From CAJWOS01 sp964502005 (GTDB lineage Bacteria; Myxococcota_A; UBA796; UBA2385): a stretch of 64,000 bases of DNA. Under the pieces are notes generated by a model that was given only the letters and a program-made list of their open reading frames with translations, searched no databases and had not been told where the DNA came from. Shown piece after piece: positions 52,410 to 59,815 of the stretch; position 1 is the stretch's first letter; every line of letters starts with the position of its first letter. Made by a program: the position numbers and the translations under genes. The DNA lies in assembly GCA_964502005.1 (NCBI GenBank), contig CAZCUX010000002.1:62001-126000 (forward strand), written 5' to 3'.

Positions 52410-53024
52410 CTATTCGGCCGGCGTAATATCGGTGGGGTCGGGCTCGGCGACCACTTGCCGGCAGTCGGAGGCCGTGCGCCCCTCTTGGTCTTCTGCGTCC
52501 ATACAGAAGGTTACCGTCTCATACGACAATAGCTCCGGCGGGGTGTCGTTTTCGCCATCGACCAGCTCTTCGACGTAGAGATACCCGTACATCCCCGGAT
52601 AGTAGCCCGTACAAGTGGCTTCATCGTAGACGGTCGCGACGCGGTAGGTGTTGTCCGAAATCACGACCCCCGAACGGTCGTGGGTGATGGTGAAGTGGAC
52701 GGTGATGATGTCGGTCATGTGGGTGGTCTGGGCGCTGCCCAGCATATGCCAACCACCTTGGGGACCATGGACCATTGTGATGGGGTCGCCATTGGAAATC
52801 GCCGAAAACTCCCGCTCGCCCGTTCCCACGGAGAGAACCGGATCTTCGGAGAAACAGCCAGTCGGACCACCCGTGCCCGACCCGCTGTCGCCACTGCCCT
52901 CGTCACCGGGGCCGGTACCGTCGTCGCCTGGGGTCTTGTCGGTGGTTTCCGCAGAGTCGGGCCCCCTGCACGCCCCCAATCCTTGCAACAGTCCGAAGAC
53001 CAAGCCAATCCGCCACATACCCAT
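52410..53024 (-). CDS. Lipoprotein of unknown function
   Basis: The protein has 204 residues from an ATG with GAGG five bases upstream. It has a lipoprotein signal (LVFGLLQGLGAC), a Gly/Asp/Ser/Thr-rich linker and a beta-rich domain with four Cys residues (in GCFSEDPV, EATCTGYYP, VTFCMDAE and SDCRQV). No family is recognised. It is convergent with the receiver-domain gene, 15 bases from its stop. Confidence 0.7.
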   Translation of the reverse strand: MGMWRIGLVFGLLQGLGACRGPDSAETTDKTPGDDGTGPGDEGSGDSGSGTGGPTGCFSEDPVLSVGTGEREFSAISNGDPITMVHGPQGGWHMLGSAQTTHMTDIITVHFTITHDRSGVVISDNTYRVATVYDEATCTGYYPGMYGYLYVEELVDGENDTPPELLSYETVTFCMDAEDQEGRTASDCRQVVAEPDPTDITPAE

Positions 53025-53359
53025 GTCAACCTCAAGCGAAGGTCTTGCACCCGTGGCCTAGGGTAGCACCAGATGCGGCCATTTGCAGCAAACACGCTCT
53101 GGGACCACGCAGTCCTTGCGTTTTGCCATCGGGACGAAGAACCCGAGCGCGGCGGGTCCAAGGTTCTCAACCGATTGTCTTTTGCCCACCGGCGCGGCGC
53201 CCGGCGAAGCCCGCACCCTTCGCCTACGCTGCGAACACGGTACAGCAGCCGACGCGGCGGCCGATTTCCGGTAGGCAATGTACAACGAGAAGAACGGACG
53301 GGGCGCTCCGATGTGCTCCGCCCATCGGCACAGCCGCCGCCCGACCCCGTGGACTTGGC
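53025..53359. other. Intergenic region, no gene found
   Basis: This 335-base interval lies between two minus-strand genes and should contain the promoter of the lipoprotein gene and the end of the ybaB transcript. I looked here for the signal-recognition-particle RNA that can lie near ybaB but found no match to its conserved core. No coding frame or strong hairpin is evident. Confidence 0.45.
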
Positions 53360-53677
53360 CTAAAAGAGACCCGGAGGCAACGGGAGGCCACCGAGCACAC
53401 CCGACATACCCTGCTCCAAGACAGCCCGCGCCCGGCGCAGCGCATCGTTGGTGGCAGCGGTGATGAGGTCTTCGAGCATCTCGGTATCGTCGGCGACCTT
53501 GGGCGAGATTTCTACCTTCACCACTTCCATTCCGCCGTTGGCGTGTACTTTCACAAGTCCGCCGCCTGCTTCGCCAACCACGACCGTTTGGTTTGCTTGG
53601 TCTTTGACATCCTGGATGCGCTGCTGAAAGCCCTGCATCAATCCACCCAAGCCAGACGCATCAAACGGAAGACTCAT
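53360..53677 (-). CDS. ybaB: YbaB/EbfC nucleoid-associated protein
   Basis: The protein has 105 residues from an ATG with GGGAGGAG upstream. It matches the YbaB/EbfC family: helical LMQGFQQRIQDVKDQANQT, then the strand VVVGEAGGGLVKVHANGG and MEVVKVEISPKV, and a final helix with LEDLITAATNDALRRA. The dimer binds DNA. dnaX and recR, usual neighbours, are not next to it. A longer in-frame start exists but lacks a ribosome site. Confidence 0.92.
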   Translation of the reverse strand: MSLPFDASGLGGLMQGFQQRIQDVKDQANQTVVVGEAGGGLVKVHANGGMEVVKVEISPKVADDTEMLEDLITAATNDALRRARAVLEQGMSGVLGGLPLPPGLF

Positions 53678-53802
53678 GACTCTACTCCTCCCGGCGCATG
53701 CCGGTACAAACAACCGCTCCACCGATGCTCTGCACCGGTGAAACCAACTTGCACATCAAAACGGCCTTTCGACACGGGCTGACATACGCAGCACGCGAGG
53801 AG

Positions 53803-54219
53803 CTACTCGGCGTCGAGCTGCTCTTGAATGGTTTTGAGGTCCCGACCCCATTCTTTGTCGATGATGGTGCGCAAGGCTTCATCATCCAAAGTAGGTCCCG
53901 AAATCACCACAGCAAGCCGCGTTTCGTCACCATCACGCGCGACTTGAAACACAGTGCGGCAGCCTTGCAAGGGGAAGCCGCCCCCTTTGTCCCAAGTGAT
54001 TTCGAGCGTGGCTGTGGGGCGCCACTTGTGGATGGTGCCATAGCCATGGACAGGCTCACCTTCTGCGCCTTCGTGAGTCCACAGGACGCGCCCGCCCATG
54101 CGGCCATCAACCCGAGCTTCATCGACCAGCCAGCGTGTGAGGCCTTCCGCAGTAGTGAGCGCGTTCCAGACCAGCCGCGGTGTGGTGGCGATGTTGACGT
54201 GGCGTCGGATGGACGGCAT
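53803..54219 (-). CDS. SRPBCC/AHSA1-domain protein
   Basis: The protein has 138 residues from an ATG with AGGAGG eight bases upstream. It shows the START/AHSA1 pattern: ATTPRLVWNALTTAEGLTRW near the start, DGRMGGRVLW, LEITWDKGGGF and a long C-terminal helix after DDEALRTIIDKEWGRDLKTI. The fold forms a hydrophobic cavity; functions vary from Hsp90 co-chaperone to lipid binding and none is fixed here. Confidence 0.88.
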   Translation of the reverse strand: MPSIRRHVNIATTPRLVWNALTTAEGLTRWLVDEARVDGRMGGRVLWTHEGAEGEPVHGYGTIHKWRPTATLEITWDKGGGFPLQGCRTVFQVARDGDETRLAVVISGPTLDDEALRTIIDKEWGRDLKTIQEQLDAE

Positions 54220-54345
54220 CCGGTGACCCTCCTGGGGGGAACAAGCGTTGACTCACCCGGTAGCCGTCCCGCGGCGCTTTCGCCACCTTTCCCGCCGACC
54301 TTTGTGCTGAAATTATGTCCAACCGTATAAATACGTAGTCATCGC

Positions 54346-55002
54346 TCAGATAATTCGACGGCCCGTCCAGGATTGCCACAACGATGCCAGACAAATCGCC
54401 ACGACGATGCGTTCGTGGAGCATCAACGCGCCCAGGCCCACGACAATCGCGGTGCCCATGCTAATCATACGCATCCAGTTGTCGGTTCGATTGCGCGGCA
54501 AGCGCTGCCGCAACGTGGCGTCGAGGGCGGAGCTTCCGTCGAGGGGAACCATCGGGAGCAAGTTGAACAAGCTCCATACGACGTTGATCCACACCAAGGT
54601 GTGCAACAAGTACGACGCCAACCACGGCAACCGGTCGCCGACGGTCCACTGCACCGCGAACGAAATCGCGCCGAGCACAAGACCCGCGCCCGGTCCCGCA
54701 AGAGACACCCGCACTTGCTGCCGCGCCGTCGGCCACCCCGAATAAGAGCAATCGCCGCCAAGTCCATGCAAACGAATCAGGCGCGTCCCCAACCCAAAGC
54801 GGTCTGCGGCCAGTGCATGCCCGAGCTCATGAACCAAGATCGATGCGGCGACCGTGAGCGCCGTCCCGACCGCAATGAGCAATCCCATCGCATTGACTTG
54901 GCTCGACGCGCTGTTGAGACCGATGAGTCCAAGCACCAAGACAGCACCCCAGCCTACGCTGACGGGGTATCCCAGGAGGCGAAAAGAAAATGCTTGGTCC
55001 AC
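54346..55002 (-). CDS. M50-family intramembrane metalloprotease
   Basis: The protein has 218 residues with five to six membrane helices. The zinc site HELGH lies in LVHELGHALAADRFG, and a third ligand is provided by the LDG in NLLPMVPLDGSS. This is the minimal site-2 protease core, without PDZ or CBS domains, so substrates are unknown. It is divergent from the kinase gene, with 131 bases between the starts. Confidence 0.85.
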   Translation of the reverse strand: MDQAFSFRLLGYPVSVGWGAVLVLGLIGLNSASSQVNAMGLLIAVGTALTVAASILVHELGHALAADRFGLGTRLIRLHGLGGDCSYSGWPTARQQVRVSLAGPGAGLVLGAISFAVQWTVGDRLPWLASYLLHTLVWINVVWSLFNLLPMVPLDGSSALDATLRQRLPRNRTDNWMRMISMGTAIVVGLGALMLHERIVVAICLASLWQSWTGRRII

Positions 55003-55133
55003 CCTGACTCCAATCGAAAATTCCGACGAACCCTATCGCGATGTAAGCCGCGCGGGACACCCTCCCTACGGCAACCTCATGAACTGGATTTCACCGATAA
55101 CGGTTTCGGTGGTTACAATCCCCGTCCCGCGGG

Positions 55134-56918
55134 TTGTCCTTGCGACCCCATTCCGACTTGAGTGTTCCCATTTCTCGCCCTACGGAACCATCGCCGCCTG
55201 CGAACGTCGCGCCCAACGCGCCAACGGAAGACCGTGCGTCGCCAGCCATGCGCGTTGAGCCGATGAGCGGCACGCTCGCGGGTGGTCGCTACCAGCTGCA
55301 AGGGATTCTTGGCACGGGAGGAATGGCCACCGTCTATCGCGTGTGGGACGACCATCTCGCCGTCCACCGTGCGGTAAAGGTGCTGAGTCCCGAGCTGGCT
55401 GACAAACCGGCCATTCGCGCCCGATTCATCGCCGAAGCGCGCGCGATGGCACGAATTCGCCATCGCCACGTCGTCGCCATTCAAGATGTTTTCGATTCCG
55501 AGCGCGGAATTTGTATCGTCATGGAGCTGATTCCGGGCGGAACCGCATGGGAACGGGTTCGCGACAAAGGGCGCTGGCCCGAAGGACAAGCCGTACAACT
55601 CTTGGCTCCCATCGCCGACGCTGTCGCTGCAGCCCACGAAGCGGGAATTGTCCACCGCGACATCAAGCCACAAAACATATTGCTCACAACGGCCGGGGAA
55701 GGCCGCCTCGCCGACTTCGGCATTGCACGTTTGGACGATGTCCTCGACCGCCGCGCGGAAACCCGCACCGGGACGGTCATGGGGACATGGGGATTTATGC
55801 CCCCAGAGCAACGCAACGACGCCAGCCGTGTCGAAACGCGCAGCGACATCTATGCCTTGGGCGCCACCTTGTGGGCCATGGTGACCGGAAAGATCCCGAC
55901 GGACCTCTTTATGGCCGACCGGGAACCGGAGATGATGGCGGGAATTTCCCCGGAGCTGGCGCACATCATCGAGCGGTCCACCCGCTATCGCCCCACCGAC
56001 CGCTATTCGTCGGCAGAAGAGCTCGCGGCGGCATTGCGGGACATCGCGCCAGTCCTCGAAGTCGAGCTTCCCGACCCATTTGTGCCAAGTGACAATCCTG
56101 ACGCCCCTCTGGAGTCGTCCGGCACCTTGGTCAACTTTTTGGACGAGCAGTACCAAGACGTCCTCAATACCATCGCGGATGTCTCCAGCGAGCCGACCGA
56201 CGAGGTGCAGCCGGTAGACCTCACCCTGCAACCCGGCGGACCCGCGGTCATCCGGGAGGACGAAGCGGCGAAAGCGCCTGCGCAATGGATTTCTCGGCCA
56301 CTATTGGCAATCCTCGTCACCATCGCGATGATGGTCGTTTTGCTGTTTGTCGGCATTCAACTGGGCACCCGCATCGTCTCCGAGTCGGCATCATCGGTCT
56401 GGGCTCCGTTGCCACCGCCAGCCACAGCCAGCGCCCCCGCGCCAACGGTTTCCCCCCCGACCGCGGCGCCCCCCGCCGTAGCCCCCCCCGAAACACCGAC
56501 GGAGCCGACACCGGAGACGCCAACAGAACCCCCAGCACCTGGAAGCGACGCGCCACCGCCCAGCACGGCTCCGGTTGGGAGCGCCACCCGCCCGTCCCCG
56601 CGTCCCGCAGCCACCGATCCTGTAGAAAACCCCACCGTAGATCCCCTGCCCCCCGACCCGCCCGTCGGAAGTGGGGCGCCGCCCGAAATCCCCATGGGTA
56701 CAGTCATCGTCGCCGGTGGGGTCTCTGAGGTTTGGCTCCAAAACGACGACGGCCAGCAGTTCGAGCCAGGCACGGTCCCCGCAGGGCACTACATCCTCTA
56801 TGCACGTTTTGTAACGAACGGTGCCAAAGTGCCAGCCGCCGACATCCATGTGGCCGCGGATGATACGGTGAACTTGACGTGCAACGCGACGTTTCTCAAG
56901 TGTGGGCCAAAGAAGTGA
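55134..56918 (+). CDS. Ser/Thr protein kinase with membrane anchor
   Basis: The protein has 594 residues from a TTG at 55134; later starts at 55248 or 55263 (ATG) are equally possible, as no clear ribosome site is seen. The kinase domain has LGTGGMATVYRVW, AVKVL, HRDIKPQN, DFGIA and MPPEQ, so it should be active. Beyond it are one membrane helix (PLLAILVTIAMMVVLLFVGI), a long Pro/Thr/Ala-rich spacer and a small PEGA-like domain near the C-terminus. The following gene starts inside its stop codon, so the two products may work together. Confidence 0.88.
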   Translation: MSLRPHSDLSVPISRPTEPSPPANVAPNAPTEDRASPAMRVEPMSGTLAGGRYQLQGILGTGGMATVYRVWDDHLAVHRAVKVLSPELADKPAIRARFIAEARAMARIRHRHVVAIQDVFDSERGICIVMELIPGGTAWERVRDKGRWPEGQAVQLLAPIADAVAAAHEAGIVHRDIKPQNILLTTAGEGRLADFGIARLDDVLDRRAETRTGTVMGTWGFMPPEQRNDASRVETRSDIYALGATLWAMVTGKIPTDLFMADREPEMMAGISPELAHIIERSTRYRPTDRYSSAEELAAALRDIAPVLEVELPDPFVPSDNPDAPLESSGTLVNFLDEQYQDVLNTIADVSSEPTDEVQPVDLTLQPGGPAVIREDEAAKAPAQWISRPLLAILVTIAMMVVLLFVGIQLGTRIVSESASSVWAPLPPPATASAPAPTVSPPTAAPPAVAPPETPTEPTPETPTEPPAPGSDAPPPSTAPVGSATRPSPRPAATDPVENPTVDPLPPDPPVGSGAPPEIPMGTVIVAGGVSEVWLQNDDGQQFEPGTVPAGHYILYARFVTNGAKVPAADIHVAADDTVNLTCNATFLKCGPKK

Positions 56919-57739
56919 CCGGTTTCCTTTTGTTCGTCAGCCTCGGCCATGCGGCGCCGCCCACACCCGGCCCCGTCTGTATGGAACCCGCAACGCTCGA
57001 TGACTTCCAGGCCGCCGCGCGCGCAGGCGAGCGCGCGTTCGCAGACATCGACCTCCCCGGACTCACACGCGCCCGCCTCACCGCGCTCGCGAGCTTGCCA
57101 TGCTTGGCGGAGCCTATCACTCCCGCAATGGCGGCCGAGTTCCACCGGATGATGGCGATGGCCGCCTTCACCTCGGGCGACGAATCGGCTGTATTGGAGG
57201 AGTTTCACGCCGCCCGGCGCCTCGACCCCGGCTACACTATCCCCCCAGATGTCGCACCCGCCGGACACCCTCTCGTCTTGCTCTATGAAGCCTCCGCCGG
57301 CGAGGTCGCGCCCCACCGCGAGTTAGAGTCCGTGATTCCCCCTGAAGGCGGCAGGGTCATCGTTGACGGAACAGCCGAAGGTCTGCGGGTCAGCGGCTTG
57401 TCCGCCTTGCTCCAGGTATACCGCGAAGACGGTACGCTCACGCGCACCGAATACCTCCTCTCGACGGACCCAACGCCCCGGTACGGGCCTCGCCCGGTCG
57501 ACCGCGAGCAGCAGCGCAAACACCGCATCGGATTCACGGCGGCCACGGCATCCGCGGCGGTTCTGGCAACGGGCCTTTACGGCACCGCTGCGGCGCTCGA
57601 AAGCCAGTTCTGGGACACCTCGCAGCCGCTCCGCGTGCCTGCCCGCACCCAATCGCAGGTAAACTCCTTGGTCGTGGGCTCCGCCGGCGTCGCAACCCTC
57701 GCGCTGGGCTTGGGCATCTACACGGCGTGGACGTGGTAG
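56915..57739 (+). CDS. Envelope protein coupled to the kinase gene
   Basis: The protein has 274 residues from a GTG that overlaps the kinase stop in GTGA. It starts with a signal peptide (VTGFLLFVSLGHA), then a helical domain (LDDFQAAARAGERAFADI and LEEFHAARRLDPGYTIPP), a beta-rich segment and two C-terminal membrane helices (FTAATASAAVLATGLYGTAA and VVGSAGVATLALGLGIYTAW). No family is recognised. Translational coupling suggests a substrate or partner of the kinase. Confidence 0.75.
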   Translation: MTGFLLFVSLGHAAPPTPGPVCMEPATLDDFQAAARAGERAFADIDLPGLTRARLTALASLPCLAEPITPAMAAEFHRMMAMAAFTSGDESAVLEEFHAARRLDPGYTIPPDVAPAGHPLVLLYEASAGEVAPHRELESVIPPEGGRVIVDGTAEGLRVSGLSALLQVYREDGTLTRTEYLLSTDPTPRYGPRPVDREQQRKHRIGFTAATASAAVLATGLYGTAAALESQFWDTSQPLRVPARTQSQVNSLVVGSAGVATLALGLGIYTAWTW

Positions 57740-57810
57740 CGCCTGCGTCCTAACGGCGCCCCTACAACGCGCGATGGCCTCCAGCGGCTCGCGATTTGCG
57801 AACGACGGAC

Positions 57811-59466
57811 CTACAGGCCAACGGGCGTCGATTGTCCGAATGTGTCGTCGCCCCAGCAAACCACGGTGCCGTCGGACGAAAGGACGCCGCAGCCGTGTTC
57901 GGCTCCAACATCCCAGTGCGTAAAGGGGCCAGCGGCGGGCAACAAGGCGGTGTCGCCCACATTTGCGGTCCAGCATGTGAGCGAGCCAGAAGCACCTTCG
58001 GCACAAGAGTTTCGGCCATACGAGCCAATCGTATGAAACAAGCCGGGTGGAGTGGCCCCAGGGTGGTCGCCCCAACACGAGACCGTTCCGACGAGGGACA
58101 AGCCGCACGAAAACTCGCGGCCCGCGGAGATGTCGAGGAGGTCTACGCCGGGCACCGCGCACTCGCCGCTGTCGCACGCGCCGGTGCAGCGGACGGACCC
58201 ATCGTCCAGCAGACCGCACGCATGAGACGCGCCCACAGCGAGGTCTTCAAAGGTCTGCCCGATGACGCCCAACTGGAACACAACACCAGATGTCCAACAT
58301 GTCAACTCGCCCAACGTGTCCGTTGAGCACGTGTTGGATGCGTCTACATCTACTGTTTCGAGAAACTCATCCGTCTCATATAGGTTTCTACCTGTATTTC
58401 CCCAGCAGGTGAGAGTGCCGTCGCTGGTCAAGGCGCATGCATGCTCACTTCCTACCGAAACATCCACAAAGGTGCCGGTGGGGAGGTTGCGAGAGATGTT
58501 GTCGTCTCCCCAACACGCGAGGCGATGGTCGCCGCGCACCGCGCAAGTGGCCGCAGCGCCGGTGCCGACCCGCAACACAGGACAAGGCGCGGTTCCGACG
58601 CTCGCATCGGTATCGTCGCAGTCGTCGCGGTTGTCGGCAAAGTTCGGAGTGGACTCAAGGTGGCAATGCTGTTCCATCAACAGCGCGTCCCCCAGGCCAT
58701 CTCCGTCATTGTCTTGCCACAAGTAGACGCCGGTAGAGACATCGACATTCGGGTCATAATCGTCGAAAGCACCGTCACAGTCTTCATCAATGTTGCCGTA
58801 CGTGTCGCACACTTCCCTGCTTCCAGGGTTGATATTGGCGTCGGTTTCATCGCAGTCGCCTGGGAGCGCAGACGTGCCCGATGGCTGTTCGCACGCAAGG
58901 ACAGGCAAGCGGAAGTCGCCCCAGCCATCGCCATCCTCGTCGATGTACCAAGGGCGACTGGAGAGGACCTCGGGGTCGTTGTCGTCGCAATCGAGGTCGT
59001 TGGCGACATAGTCCACCGGCGGAAAGCACGTTTGCGCGAAGTCCCCGGCGTCACCAAAGGTGTCAAGGTCTTTGTCATGGTACCACGTCGGTGCGTCCGG
59101 GACCCCTTCATCGGCACCGCCGTCGCAGTCGTCGTCGAGACGGTTACAAATTTCTACCGCTCCCGGATAGGCCAACGGACGGGCATCGTCGCAATCGCCG
59201 CCGCGCGCGGACAAGCCCTCCTTCTGCGTGCAGCTCATCTCCAATGGCGCATTGTCGTCGCCAAAGCCGTCGCGGTCAGCGTCCACGTACCAAAAGATGA
59301 GCGACACCTTGGGATCTCGGTCATCGCAGTCGGTGCTGCGCGGCCAACCATCGTTGTCTACATCCAGACGGTCAGCCAGCTCGTCATCCGTAATGTACGC
59401 ACAACCCCCTAACCACATCGGCAAGAGGAGACCGCACCACCGGACGCAGCTACCCACGGATGGCAT
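57811..59466 (-). CDS. Lipoprotein with MopE-type and RCC1-like repeats
   Basis: The protein has about 551 residues. A signal sequence ends LPMWLGGC (lipobox). Residues to about 320 are MopE-type units of the form DxDxDGxGD ... DCDDxD ... E-C-N-x-x-DDDCDG, which probably bind calcium or another metal. The second part is RCC1-like: repeats such as VDVSVGSEHACALTSDGTLT, then CWG, predicting a seven-bladed propeller with disulfides. The start is uncertain among ATG 59466 and a GTG three codons later. It overlaps the preceding lipoprotein gene by 17 bases. Confidence 0.8.
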   Translation of the reverse strand: MPSVGSCVRWCGLLLPMWLGGCAYITDDELADRLDVDNDGWPRSTDCDDRDPKVSLIFWYVDADRDGFGDDNAPLEMSCTQKEGLSARGGDCDDARPLAYPGAVEICNRLDDDCDGGADEGVPDAPTWYHDKDLDTFGDAGDFAQTCFPPVDYVANDLDCDDNDPEVLSSRPWYIDEDGDGWGDFRLPVLACEQPSGTSALPGDCDETDANINPGSREVCDTYGNIDEDCDGAFDDYDPNVDVSTGVYLWQDNDGDGLGDALLMEQHCHLESTPNFADNRDDCDDTDASVGTAPCPVLRVGTGAAATCAVRGDHRLACWGDDNISRNLPTGTFVDVSVGSEHACALTSDGTLTCWGNTGRNLYETDEFLETVDVDASNTCSTDTLGELTCWTSGVVFQLGVIGQTFEDLAVGASHACGLLDDGSVRCTGACDSGECAVPGVDLLDISAGREFSCGLSLVGTVSCWGDHPGATPPGLFHTIGSYGRNSCAEGASGSLTCWTANVGDTALLPAAGPFTHWDVGAEHGCGVLSSDGTVVCWGDDTFGQSTPVGL

Positions 59467-59815
59467 CGAGCGCGCAGTCTGCGACGCCCGCGGCGATGTT
59501 GGCGAGCCCTTCGGGGCGCGCGCACGAGTTGGCTTCATACACATCGACATAGCATGCGTAGAGGTCCGTCAACCACTCTTCATCTTCTGCACTGTTCGCG
59601 CAATCGACCGGTGTAGGAGCTATGCCAGGGCCACCCGTGTCGCCCGGAGACCATGCGCCCGAGTCGTAGGTCACCGACTCGGCCGCTGTCGCAACCTCCC
59701 AACACTCCGCGACGACGGCGTTGTAGGCCTCGCAGGGGGTCTGCTTTTTGCCTTTGAATACGCCGCAGCCGCCGACGACTACGAGGAAAACGCCAAACAG
59801 GTGGGTGTGCCTCAT
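59450..59815 (-). CDS. Small lipoprotein in the MopE-type operon
   Basis: The protein has 121 residues with a lipoprotein signal (HLFGVFLVVVGGC). The mature part is helical with six Cys residues, likely disulfide-bonded (PCEAYNAVVAECWEVA, DCANSAE, YACYVDVYEANSCARP and VADCALD). Its ATG overlaps the stop of the large MopE-type gene in ATGA, so it is translated with it. No family is recognised. Confidence 0.78.
   Translation of the reverse strand: MRHTHLFGVFLVVVGGCGVFKGKKQTPCEAYNAVVAECWEVATAAESVTYDSGAWSPGDTGGPGIAPTPVDCANSAEDEEWLTDLYACYVDVYEANSCARPEGLANIAAGVADCALDAIRG

Noticed and set aside
53025..53359. Possible signal-recognition-particle RNA near ybaB
   Set aside because: No match to the conserved GGAAGGAAGCAGCC-type core was found on either strand.
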